Assembly: GCA_027687465.1 (NCBI GenBank)
Contig: JAQCQR010000012.1
Location: 5,209 to 69,208, forward strand
Length of the DNA: 64,000 nt
Direction of reading: 5' to 3'
Source: Coriobacteriaceae bacterium AF08-21
Lineage (GTDB): Bacteria > Actinomycetota > Coriobacteriia > Coriobacteriales > Coriobacteriaceae
The translations under genes were made by a program, and so were the position numbers. How positions within the stretch are numbered: position 1 is the first letter of the stretch; each line of letters opens with the position of its first letter. Below the pieces are notes generated by a model. The model saw only the letters and a list, made by a program, of their open reading frames with translations. It had not been told where the DNA came from and searched no databases. Of this stretch, positions 26,843 to 42,373 are shown piece after piece.

Positions 26843-26945
26843 CGAGCGGCCCCCAGAGCGTACAAGGTGGCATGAAAAAGGCAGGGCATTGACCTTTTGG
26901 TCATGCCCTGCCTTTTGAATGACAGATTGTAGCTCTGGGGGCCGC
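26843..26945 (-). terminator. rpoC terminator inside a larger inverted repeat
   Basis: The inner hairpin AAGGCAGGGCAT / ATGCCCTGCCTT (26878-26914) is followed on the minus strand by TTTTTC and ends the rpoBC unit. It is nested in an outer pair GCGGCCCCCAGAGC (near 26845) and GCTCTGGGGGCCGC (near 26932). Confidence 0.8.
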
Positions 26946-26989
26946 GCAGCGACGGAGGTCGCCGCCGTTCGTTAGAACGGCGGAACTAG

Positions 26990-31468
<4,479 letters not shown>

Positions 31469-31474
31469 AGTCAA

Positions 31475-34966
<3,492 letters not shown>

Positions 34967-35039
34967 CAGGTTTTTCCTCCTTCACGGAAATGCTCGGTGG
35001 GTTGGCGAGGCATAGCTTCGCCAGTTATCGCAACCTAAT

Positions 35040-35067
35040 AGTTTATCAGGTACCGACCGTTGGGCAA
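35040..35067 (-). promoter_or_regulatory. Candidate rpoBC promoter
   Basis: Minus strand: TTGCCC, 16-bp spacer, TAAACT, about 75 bp upstream of the rpoB GTG. It is the best match in the interval between rpoB and the hairpin array. Confidence 0.4.
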
Positions 35068-35228
35068 GAAAAGCCTTGACGCGATTGAGTTTTTGGAGTA
35101 GCAAAGTTTTTCGACAGAAAAGATGCAGGTAAATCGGTGTGCATCGAACATCTGTTCATATATTTTCTGTGAACAGAGCTGCTGATGCGCGCCGCTGAAT
35201 GGCGGAATGGCGGCGAGGGTTGGCCGGG

Positions 35229-35400
35229 CGGAAACTGTGTCCCGTTTTGAGGCCCCAAACTGGGACGCAGCTTCCGATTGAGCCCTGTTTGGGAAACTGC
35301 ATCCCGTTCTGAGCCGATATTCCGGGTCGTAGTTTCCGCTAGAGGCCCCAACCGGAAAGCGCATCCCAGAATTCGGCCGAATTGCGGGTCGCAGTTTCCG
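35229..35400. repeat. Array of three imperfect palindromes upstream of rpoB
   Basis: Three consecutive units of about 46-60 bp, each of the form GGAAACTGCATCCC, spacer, GGGTCGCAGTTTCC, starting near 35229, 35290 and 35354. Units differ in the spacers. They lie between the galU terminator and the rpoB promoter. No gene is credible in 34967-35426. Confidence 0.8.
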
Positions 35401-35420
35401 GAGCCAAGCTGCGACGCGCA

Positions 35421-35454
35421 TAAAAAACGGGCGCGAACCGAGGTCCACGCCCGT
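35421..35454 (-). terminator. Intrinsic terminator after galU
   Basis: ACGGGCG and CGCCCGT pair around a 14-base loop, followed on the minus strand by TTTTTA. Confidence 0.75.
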
Positions 35455-35474
35455 AAATGTCGGTGCCCGATGGC

Positions 35475-36383
35475 TTACTTGCGCATCAATCCGCCGCGCT
35501 CGTCGATGGCGTCCCAGAAGGCATCGGCAAAGCGGGGGTCGTTTGCAGCCATGAGGGCGTTAGTGGCCATCCAACCAGAGGGAGTGCCGGTGTCGTAGCC
35601 CGACAGCGGGTCGATGACGACGGCGTACATGGCCTCGCGGTCGAGCGAACGGGCCATGGCGTCGGTGAGCTGGATCTCGCCGCCCTTGCCGGCCTGCTGA
35701 TCTGCCAGCAAGTCCATGACCAGCGGGCTCAGCAGGTAGCGACCGACGATGTACAGGTTGGACGGAGCCGCCTCGGGAGCGGGCTTCTCGACCAGACCGC
35801 CGATGCGCCAGACAGCGCCCGGCTCGGCATCGGCAACGTTCTCGGCGCCCTCGAGCGAACCGACGCGCTCGCCGGCGATAACGCCGTAGCGGCTGACTTC
35901 CTCGGGCGAGCAAGCAGCGACGGCGATAACCGAAGCGCCACCGTGCTCCTTGGAAACGGCGAGCATCTTGTCGCAGATATCGCGGTTAGGCACAACGTAG
36001 TCGCCCAGAAGAACCAGGAAGTTCTCCCCTGCCACGGCGTCGGCAGCAGAGCGAATAGCATGGCCGAGGCCCTTGGGCTCGTACTGATAACGGAAGTCGA
36101 CCGGCATACCGCCAGCGTGGGCGACAGCATCGGCATAGGCGTTCTTGCCGCGCTCGCGCAGCAGGTTCTCGAGCGAGCGATCAGGCTGGAAGTAGTTCAG
36201 TAGCTCGGGCTTACCGGGAGAAGTAACGATGATGGCATCGTCGACCTCCTCGGGCTCGAGCGCCTCCTCGACGACGTACTGAATGACGGGCTTGTCGAGC
36301 ACCGGCAGCATCTCTTTGGGCGTGCACTTGGTGCCAGGCAGAAAACGCGTGCCAAGACCGGCGGCGGGGATGATTGCCTTCAT
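35475..36383 (-). CDS. galU: UTP-glucose-1-phosphate uridylyltransferase
   Basis: Makes UDP-glucose from UTP and glucose-1-phosphate, 302 aa. The nucleotide-binding start MKAIIPAAGLGTRFLPGTK, the VLDKPVIQYVVEEAL segment and FLVLLGDY are diagnostic. ATG 36383; the frame is open 28 codons further but without homology. It lies between rplL and rpoB, interrupting the usual rplJL-rpoBC adjacency, and has its own promoter and terminator. Confidence 0.95.
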   Translation of the reverse strand: MKAIIPAAGLGTRFLPGTKCTPKEMLPVLDKPVIQYVVEEALEPEEVDDAIIVTSPGKPELLNYFQPDRSLENLLRERGKNAYADAVAHAGGMPVDFRYQYEPKGLGHAIRSAADAVAGENFLVLLGDYVVPNRDICDKMLAVSKEHGGASVIAVAACSPEEVSRYGVIAGERVGSLEGAENVADAEPGAVWRIGGLVEKPAPEAAPSNLYIVGRYLLSPLVMDLLADQQAGKGGEIQLTDAMARSLDREAMYAVVIDPLSGYDTGTPSGWMATNALMAANDPRFADAFWDAIDERGGLMRK

Positions 36384-36479
36384 GTTATTCAAAGATCCTT
36401 TCGCAGGCGCAAAAGCGCCCCGTGCGTGCGGCACACAGCCGCAGACCAAATTGCGATACCCAAGCATCTTACCGCTGGA

Positions 36480-36507
36480 ACTATATGTCGCTACAAGGCA
36501 GAGACAA
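36480..36507 (-). promoter_or_regulatory. Promoter of galU
   Basis: Minus strand: TTGTCT, 16-bp spacer, TATAGT, about 95 bp upstream of the galU ATG. The rest of 36384-36630 holds no gene I can support. Confidence 0.55.
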
Positions 36508-36630
36508 TTCTTCAGCAGGTCAACGCAAATTATTGCTCGAATGGTGCAATTTTATTGCCCAACGGCAGGGCACCCGATACGACGCAAATCACAGAACATG
36601 GCAGTTTGAGCAACCGATGCCGAGGGACCG

Positions 36631-36670
36631 AAAAACAAAAAAGACGGGGCTCGCAATGCGAACCCCGTCT
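36631..36670 (-). terminator. Intrinsic terminator after rplL
   Basis: AGACGGGGTTCGC and GCGAGCCCCGTCT (minus strand) form a tight stem followed by TTTTTTGTTTT. It separates rplJL from galU and rpoBC. Confidence 0.88.
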
Positions 36671-36697
36671 GCAAAGAAATCTGGCGAGAAAGCCTGA

Positions 36698-37075
36698 TTA
36701 CTTGAGGGTGACAGCAGCGCCAGCAGCCTCGAGCTTCTCCTTGGCAGCCTCGGCGTCCTCCTTCTTGGCACCCTCGAGAACAGCCTTGGGAGCGCCCTCG
36801 ACGACCTCCTTGGCCTCCTTCAGGCCAAGGTTGGTGAGCTCACGGACGGCCTTGATGACCTGGATCTTGTTGTCGCCGAAGCCCTCGAGCACGACGTCAA
36901 ACTCGGTCTTCTCCTCGGCCTCAGCAGCGCCGGCAGCGGGAGCGGCGACAACAGCGGCAGGAGCAGCGGCGGAAACGCCGAAGGTGTCCTCGATAGCCTT
37001 GACGAGCTCGGAAGCCTCGAGAAGGGTCATTTCCTTAAGAGCATCGATGATCTCATCGGTGGTAAGCTTAGCCAT
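36698..37075 (-). CDS. rplL: 50S ribosomal protein L7/L12
   Basis: Stalk protein that recruits translation GTPases, 125 aa. It begins [20 protein letters not shown]; an Ala-rich hinge (about residues 40-58) is followed by the C-terminal domain with [23 protein letters not shown] 37075 follows GAAAGGAC. It forms a two-gene unit with rplJ. Confidence 0.98.
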   Translation of the reverse strand: MAKLTTDEIIDALKEMTLLEASELVKAIEDTFGVSAAAPAAVVAAPAAGAAEAEEKTEFDVVLEGFGDNKIQVIKAVRELTNLGLKEAKEVVEGAPKAVLEGAKKEDAEAAKEKLEAAGAAVTLK

Positions 37076-37177
37076 TTCTAAGTCCTTTCGGTTTCCGTGT
37101 CTGTGCACGGAGATCAGTTAAAACACGGCGCGAATGCGCCAGGGGTGCGGCGTTGCCGCCGCGGGTGAAAACAGCGA

Positions 37178-37699
37178 CTAGGCTGCCTTCTGCTCGGAGA
37201 CCTGCTGGATCGAACGAGCGAGACCAGAGGAAACGCCGTTGACGCAGACAGCGATGTCGCGAGCGAAACCGGAGATGAGACCGGCGATCTGGCCGAGAAG
37301 CTGATCCTTGGTGGGCAGCTCGGCGATAGCCTTAACATCATCAGCGGAAACGGCCTTGCCGTCGGAGATACCGCCCTTGATCTCAAGGACGCCCTTGGAC
37401 TTAGCAGAGAAGTCCTTAAGGGCCTTAGCGGCCTCGACCGGCTCGGTCTCGTAGAACACATAAGCGACGGGGCCGGCGAGAATCTCGTCGATCTCGGGCT
37501 GCTCCTGGTTCTTGAGAGCGATCTTGACCAGGTTGTTCTTGTAGACCTTCATCTCGGCGCCGCACTCGCGAAGCTGATGACGCAGCTCCTGAGCCTGCTT
37601 AACCGTCAGACCGTTGTAGTTGACGACGAACAGACCGGCGTTCTCGGCGATACGGGACTCGATCTCTGCAACCTTGTCGATTTTGTACTGCTGGGGCAT
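37178..37699 (-). CDS. rplJ: 50S ribosomal protein L10
   Basis: Stalk base protein, 173 aa. It begins MPQQYKIDKVAEIESRIAEN; conserved NLVKIALKN and GPVAYVF are present. The rplKA pair that commonly precedes it is absent from this side: the next upstream gene on the strand is an aminotransferase. It has its own promoter and a long leader with a terminator-like hairpin. Confidence 0.97.
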   Translation of the reverse strand: MPQQYKIDKVAEIESRIAENAGLFVVNYNGLTVKQAQELRHQLRECGAEMKVYKNNLVKIALKNQEQPEIDEILAGPVAYVFYETEPVEAAKALKDFSAKSKGVLEIKGGISDGKAVSADDVKAIAELPTKDQLLGQIAGLISGFARDIAVCVNGVSSGLARSIQQVSEQKAA

Positions 37700-37763
37700 G
37701 AATTACACCTCCTCGAATTCTTTCCGGGCACGGTCCGCCACAAGGACGTGACGGGGGCATGTC

Positions 37764-37801
37764 CAAAAAGAAAGCCCCCGCGCTGCATGAGCGACGGGGG
37801 C
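37764..37801 (-). terminator. Terminator-like hairpin in the rplJ leader
   Basis: Minus strand GCCCCCGTCGC and GCGCGGGGGC pair, then TTTCTTTTT, about 65 bases before the rplJ start and downstream of the promoter at 37916-37944. This is the position of the L10 leader/attenuator known in other bacteria. Whether L10 binds here is inference. Confidence 0.6.
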
Positions 37802-37915
37802 GAGAAGACATATCTACTCGACCACCTCGGCTGGCGGGAAGTCCCATTAAGCTCGCGGGCGATGCCCGTTTGCGCCGGCTGTCTCTGGCAGCGGATTCGT
37901 GCGTGAACCGAAAGT

Positions 37916-37944
37916 ATTATGGCGGGGACCCCGGCATCGGTCAA
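37916..37944 (-). promoter_or_regulatory. Promoter of rplJ-rplL
   Basis: Minus strand: TTGACC, 17-bp spacer, CATAAT. It gives a leader of about 210 nt. The -35 box touches the end of long inverted-repeat element 3. Confidence 0.65.
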
Positions 37945-38150
37945 CGGAAAACCGGGCTGCACACAATTCCACCATCCGGCCGCGCCGCCGAAGGCCAGGC
38001 GCAAGGTTTTCGCTCGGTCAAGTCCTGGCTCGCACGAAGAGCACATTAAGTGCTCTTCGGCTCGTGCGGAATCTACGAAAACCTTGCGCCTGGCCTTCGG
38101 CGGCGCGTGCCTGTGTTGACTTTGGGCAGCCCGGGTTTTCGTTGGCTGAC
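37941..38150. repeat. Long inverted-repeat element 3
   Basis: About 210 bp. Inner arms GCGCCGCCGAAGGCCAGGCG and CAAGGTTTTCG have exact complements on the other side; outer arms GAAAACCGGGCTGC and GCAGCCCGGGTTTTC also pair. The centre AGCACATTAAGTGCT equals that of elements 1 and 2, and flanking TCCTG and CGTGCGGAA positions are shared, but the arms are otherwise different. It lies directly upstream of the rplJ promoter. Confidence 0.85.
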
Positions 38151-38203
38151 GCCCCCACTCATAATGCTTGGGTCGGTGGGCTGATGTGTTGCGTCCCTGG
38201 TGG

Positions 38204-39340
38204 CTATAGAGTTGAGACGAAGGTGGACAGGCGGTGGAGGCCTTCGTCTAGATCTTGGTCGGAGACGCAGTAGCTTAGGCGGATGTGACCTTCGGTGCCG
38301 AAACAGTCGCCTGGGACTAGGGCTACGTTTGCTTCTTTGATGGCTTTGATGCAGAAGGCTTCGCTGGTTAGGCCGTACTGTTTGATGCTCGGGAAAGCGT
38401 AGAAGGCTCCTGCGGGCTCTACCACGTCGAGGCCCATGGCGTCTAAGGCTGCGAGCACGCGTTCGCGGCGGGCTCGGTAGACTTTGAGCATGGGGGCAGG
38501 GTCGACGGTGAGGGCTCGGGCTGCGGCGTCCATCTCGAAGGAGACGGCGCTCGATACTAGGTATTGGTGGGCTTTTGCGATCTCGGCGATGACGGGGGCT
38601 GCCGCTGCGAGCCAGCCCAAACGCCAGCCGGTCATGGCCCAAGGTTTGGAGAAGCTCTCGATGACCACTGTCTGCTCGCGTAGCTCCGGGTGGCGCTGGG
38701 CAAAGCGCTCGTAGCCATCCACATAGACCAGACGGTTATATACGTCGTCGCAGACCACGTAGATGCCTGCCTGCTCTGCCACGCGTGCCACGGCGTCGAG
38801 CGAAGCCGCGTTGAGGATACAGCCCGTAGGATTGTTGGGCGAGCAGATGACGATGGCCTTGGTCGCCGGCGTCACGCAAGCACGAAGCGCCTCCTCGTCA
38901 ATCTGAAATTGCGCAGGCTCCGTATCCAAAAAGACTGCTTTGGCGTGGTTGGCCACGACGATGCTTTCGTACAGGCCAAAGGCCGGCGTGGGAATAATGA
39001 CCTCGTCGCCGGGGTTGAGCATAGCCATGAATGTTGCCGACAAGGCCTCGGTCGCGCCATCGGTCAGGATGACCTCGTCAGCCGAAAACGCAAGGCCCGC
39101 GTCCCCCATGTAGGCAGACAACGCCTCGCGCAGGGCGGGGCGACCGTTGTTGGGCGGATAGTGCGTGTCACCGCGGTCCAGTGCGGCGGTCACCTCGGCA
39201 CTAATCACATCGGGCGTGGGAAAATCGGGCTCGCCAAGCGCAAGCGCGATGCAACCCGGGTGCTGGGCGGCGAGCGCGTTGATCCGGCGGATGCCGGAGG
39301 GCTTGAGCGTGGCAAGCGAGGTATTCATGGGCAGGCGCAT
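38204..39340 (-). CDS. PLP-dependent aminotransferase, class I/II
   Basis: Fold type I aminotransferase, 378 aa. The Schiff-base Lys is in ESFSKPWAMTGWRLGWLA (about residue 230), with SPNNPTG and CDDVYNRLVY upstream and the carboxylate-binding Arg in HIRLSYCVSDQDL near the end. The amino-acid specificity (aspartate, alanine or aromatic) cannot be read from sequence. ATG 39340 follows AAAGGAA. It is a single gene, separated from rplJ by element 3. Confidence 0.88.
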   Translation of the reverse strand: MRLPMNTSLATLKPSGIRRINALAAQHPGCIALALGEPDFPTPDVISAEVTAALDRGDTHYPPNNGRPALREALSAYMGDAGLAFSADEVILTDGATEALSATFMAMLNPGDEVIIPTPAFGLYESIVVANHAKAVFLDTEPAQFQIDEEALRACVTPATKAIVICSPNNPTGCILNAASLDAVARVAEQAGIYVVCDDVYNRLVYVDGYERFAQRHPELREQTVVIESFSKPWAMTGWRLGWLAAAAPVIAEIAKAHQYLVSSAVSFEMDAAARALTVDPAPMLKVYRARRERVLAALDAMGLDVVEPAGAFYAFPSIKQYGLTSEAFCIKAIKEANVALVPGDCFGTEGHIRLSYCVSDQDLDEGLHRLSTFVSTL

Positions 39341-39433
39341 GGCGTTCCTTTCGTAAGGGTTGCACTAGGATAGCGCGGCGAGGCACCGCCAGACGGTGTA
39401 ACCTAAACGGAAACGAGCCGGAAAGGAGATGGC

Positions 39434-40096
39434 ATGGAGACAATCACGCGTGACGACGTACCAAAAACACTGCACACCATTGCGTATATCAGTATTCCCA
39501 ATAGCGCCGATCTTGGTTTTTTGCTCTGGGACCTGCAGGATGCCATCGCCGCCTATGCCCGGTTTTCCGGCACCGCACTCCCCCGCCCGGTCGACTTGAA
39601 GGCAAATGACACCGACAGCGTTGCCGATGGCATCGTGCTGGCCATTGAAGATGTGGCTGACGATGAGACGTTGACTGCTATCGAGCAGGCGCTTGAGCGC
39701 TTTGGCAGTACGGGAACACGTGTCTATGCCGTGATTCGAGCCGCACAAGAGGGCACAGAGCAGGCGCGTGGGACCGCCGTTCGCCTGCACAAGGCATGTG
39801 AGCGCCATGACCAATTGTGGTGTGGCGGCGTTGCCATCTGCGCCGGCAGCGGCATCGCAGCGCTTCGCCATTCCCCACGCATGGGCCTCTTGCGCCGACC
39901 ATTTTCGGAAGCGATGGATAAGCTTGTGGGCGCTGTGCGCATGGGCTGCTCCGTCGAGCATGCACAGCGACTTGGCGGCGGCAATGCCGCCAACGTCGAC
40001 GCCGACGGCATGGTTTGCGCCGAGCCAGCCGTGCCCGCGCCGGTCTGGCGAAGCGTTCTGAAACACCTCGGCGCCCACGCTCAAACAAAAATCTAA
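39434..40096 (+). CDS. Unknown protein, possibly flavodoxin-like
   Basis: 220 aa, not recognised with confidence. The first 125 residues are mixed alpha/beta; a later stretch CGGVAICAGSGIAALRHSPR and MGLLRRPFSEAMDKLVGAVR resembles the C-terminal half of some NAD(P)H-dependent flavin reductase-like proteins, but no flavin-binding motif is seen. No signal peptide or membrane helix. GAAAGGAG ribosome site. It converges on the glycosylase gene with one base between stop codons. Confidence 0.65.
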   Translation: METITRDDVPKTLHTIAYISIPNSADLGFLLWDLQDAIAAYARFSGTALPRPVDLKANDTDSVADGIVLAIEDVADDETLTAIEQALERFGSTGTRVYAVIRAAQEGTEQARGTAVRLHKACERHDQLWCGGVAICAGSGIAALRHSPRMGLLRRPFSEAMDKLVGAVRMGCSVEHAQRLGGGNAANVDADGMVCAEPAVPAPVWRSVLKHLGAHAQTKI

Positions 40097-40097
40097 A

Positions 40098-40661
40098 CTA
40101 AATAACAGCCCAGTCAACGGCTTCGTGCCAACGCTCAACAAGACGTTCCAGGCGCCAGGCGGCATTGGCAGGACTTGTCGAGGGCAGGACGATGGCGGGC
40201 AGCCCCGTCCGATCTTGCAAGTAGCGTTTGTAGAGTCGCCCTGCCGTACCGCCGTTACAGACAACGACCTCGATCGGCGCGGCATCGGTAATGCACTCGA
40301 TATGTGCCGGCACAACGTTGCGAATGCTCGCGTCGCTCGAGCCCTTAATGTCGCAGCTCTCAATCACATCCCACAGGGCCACGCCACCGTTCAACAGCAT
40401 GGATCGCTTGGCGGCAATGGAGGCATCAAGCGTTGCGGGCTCACCGCTTGCCAAAAGATCGCCCTCGTTGGGCGGCACAGGCATACCGAGGCACGTGGCC
40501 ATCACACGCCAAAAGCGATTCTGAGGGTTGCCGTAATAAAAGGCATTGGCGCGCGAAAGCACCGAGGGAAACGACCCGAGCACCAAAACGCGCGAGTGCT
40601 GGTCGAACACGGGCTCAAACCCATGCTCAATATGTTGATAGCCCTCGTCAGACACGGCCAT
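40098..40661 (-). CDS. DNA-deoxyinosine (hypoxanthine) glycosylase, UDG superfamily
   Basis: Base-excision repair enzyme that removes deaminated adenine, 187 aa. Motifs: LVLGSFPSVLSRANAFYYGN with PQNRFW (about residues 27-52) and the C-terminal LPSTSPANA (about 160-168), as in family 6 / HDG-type uracil-DNA glycosylase relatives. It is 3 bp downstream of the alpha-amylase gene; a functional link is not obvious. Confidence 0.82.
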   Translation of the reverse strand: MAVSDEGYQHIEHGFEPVFDQHSRVLVLGSFPSVLSRANAFYYGNPQNRFWRVMATCLGMPVPPNEGDLLASGEPATLDASIAAKRSMLLNGGVALWDVIESCDIKGSSDASIRNVVPAHIECITDAAPIEVVVCNGGTAGRLYKRYLQDRTGLPAIVLPSTSPANAAWRLERLVERWHEAVDWAVI

Positions 40662-40664
40662 GGG

Positions 40665-42041
40665 CTAGGCTCTCAACAGATAGCGCACCTCGTAGGGTGC
40701 AAGCTCAAGGGTACCCGTCAGCTCGACCGTGGGCGCATCGTCGGCAAGCAGGTCGACGAAGGAGCCGTTGAGTTCGCCAGCTCCAAAGGTATAGGGCTCG
40801 TCCACGGCGTTCACCGCTACGAGCACCGTCGCGTCGTCGCAGGCGCGCTCGAACAGCAGCTGCTTGTTCTGGATCACCACGTTGCGGTACGCGCCATAGT
40901 TGAGAGCGTGTGCCGCCGCGTCGTTTGCCGAGCGCAGGTGCGCGAGCTGCTTGATGAACGTCGTCAGCTCGTTGGGCGCAGGCGCATTGAGCGCAGGTCG
41001 CAGCGCCCAGTCGCCATCGGAGCCGCCCTTTTCGCCGGCAATTCCCCACTCGCTGCCATAGTAGACGCACGGGATGCCCGGCATGCCAAAGAGCATGCCA
41101 TAGGCGGGGCGCAGGCACGACTTGTCGGTGAGGATGCTTGCTAGGCGCGGCACGTCGTGGTTGTCGACAAACGACAGCAGGTGCTTGCCGCGGTAGATGC
41201 ACCAGGGGTCGCCGCCAAACTGACGGTGCAGCGAGTGCGCGATCTCGAACATATTGACCGAGTTAAAGCTGGAGTACAGACCCTTGTAGCACTCGTAGTT
41301 GGTACAGGAGTCGAGCATCTCGTCGTTGACGATCTGGTTGTAGTCGCCGTGGAGCGTCTCGCCGATCAGCACAAAGTCGGGCTTGAGCTCACGGGTAAAA
41401 GCGTGCAGGCGGCGCATAAAGTCGCGGTCGAGCATATAGGCAACGTCCAGGCGCAGGCCGTCGACGCCAAAGACCTCGGCCCAGCGGCGCACGGACTCGA
41501 GCAGGTAATCGACCACGGCGGGGTTTTGCAGGTTGAGCTTCACGAGCTCAAAATGGCCTTCCCAGCCCTCGTACCAAAAGCCGTCGCCGTAGCACGAGTC
41601 ACCGTCAAAGCTGATGTGGAACCAGTCCTTGTACGGCGAGTCCCACTTGCGCTCCTGCACGTCGCGGAAGGCCCAAAAACCGCGGCCGACGTGGTTAAAG
41701 ACAGCATCGAGCACCACGCGGATGCCATGGGCATGTAGCGTCTCGCACACGGCGGCAAAGTCGGCATCTCCACCCAGGCGGCGGTCGATATGGCGCAGGC
41801 TGCGTGTATCGTAGCCGTGGCTATCAGATTCGAGCGGCGGGTTGATGAGCACAGCGCCAACGCCGAGTTCCTGCAGGTAGTCGGCCCATTGGGCGATCTT
41901 CATTATGGGCGCATCGGGGTTGGGCGCGGCGTTGGCAGCCTGGGCGAGCTCATCCTCGGCAACGGGTGCGGCGTTTTCGCGCAGAGCTCCGCAAAAGCCC
42001 AGCGGATAGATTTGATAGAACGTCGTCTCGTATGCCCACAT
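40665..42041 (-). CDS. Alpha-amylase family glycoside hydrolase (GH13)
   Basis: Cytoplasmic GH13 enzyme, 458 aa, no signal peptide. Four conserved regions are visible: DAVFNH (about 111-116), GLRLDVAYML with the nucleophile Asp (about 196), LIGETLHGD with the acid Glu, and FVDNHD. The QIYPLGFCG start and DSHGYDT region suit the neopullulanase/maltodextrinase group, but the extra N-terminal domain of those enzymes is missing. Likely acts on imported malto-oligosaccharides; specificity is inferred. Confidence 0.87.
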   Translation of the reverse strand: MWAYETTFYQIYPLGFCGALRENAAPVAEDELAQAANAAPNPDAPIMKIAQWADYLQELGVGAVLINPPLESDSHGYDTRSLRHIDRRLGGDADFAAVCETLHAHGIRVVLDAVFNHVGRGFWAFRDVQERKWDSPYKDWFHISFDGDSCYGDGFWYEGWEGHFELVKLNLQNPAVVDYLLESVRRWAEVFGVDGLRLDVAYMLDRDFMRRLHAFTRELKPDFVLIGETLHGDYNQIVNDEMLDSCTNYECYKGLYSSFNSVNMFEIAHSLHRQFGGDPWCIYRGKHLLSFVDNHDVPRLASILTDKSCLRPAYGMLFGMPGIPCVYYGSEWGIAGEKGGSDGDWALRPALNAPAPNELTTFIKQLAHLRSANDAAAHALNYGAYRNVVIQNKQLLFERACDDATVLVAVNAVDEPYTFGAGELNGSFVDLLADDAPTVELTGTLELAPYEVRYLLRA

Positions 42042-42102
42042 AGCAACCTCCCGGTAAGCTCAACACAACGACATCCATTGTATGCCCAGCTTGTATCCTC
42101 TT

Positions 42103-42194
42103 CCCCAAAATAAGTTGCGGTGGAATAGTTCCTGCTTGGGCCCTCAGAGGCCTTAAACAGGAACTATTCCACCGCAACTGATGAGGGGACGTGA
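42103..42194. repeat. Hairpin repeat, left copy, at the island edge
   Basis: AGTTGCGGTGGAATA and TATTCCACCGCAACT are the outer stem; the inner arms GTTCCTG and CAGGAAC extend it. The right copy at 49607 keeps the outer stem and the flanking CCCCAAAATA and GATGAGGGGACGT, but has different inner arms that also pair. Confidence 0.85.
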
Positions 42195-42257
42195 TTAGGC
42201 AACGGACTTGGCACGGCGTATGGCCGGGAACAGCACCATGATGGCGAGGATCTTGCC
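42195..42257 (-). pseudogene. 3'-end remnant of an MFS transporter gene
   Basis: Minus strand encodes GKILAIMVLFPAIRRAKSVA and a stop, matching the last 20 residues of the intact transporter at 49700 (GVILAITVMFPAIRRAKPVA). Homology stops abruptly before it. Together with the attached hairpin it forms a direct repeat of about 155 bp with the right edge of the island. Confidence 0.85.
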
Positions 42258-42373
42258 AAATAAATGGTACTGCCGAGATGCCGCTGAGCGAATAGAGGGG
42301 GTGTCCGCACGGGCGGCTACCCTATGATAAAGGCGGCATATTCCCACACCTGACCTACAAAGGTAGTTGAACG

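Noticed and set aside
35229..35400. Possible CRISPR-like array upstream of rpoB
   Set aside because: Only three units, each internally palindromic, imperfect and without uniform repeats or unique spacers of constant size; no cas genes.
36374..36697. A 107-codon plus-strand frame between galU and rplL
   Set aside because: It overlaps the galU promoter and the rplL terminator and has no ribosome site; no recognisable protein features.
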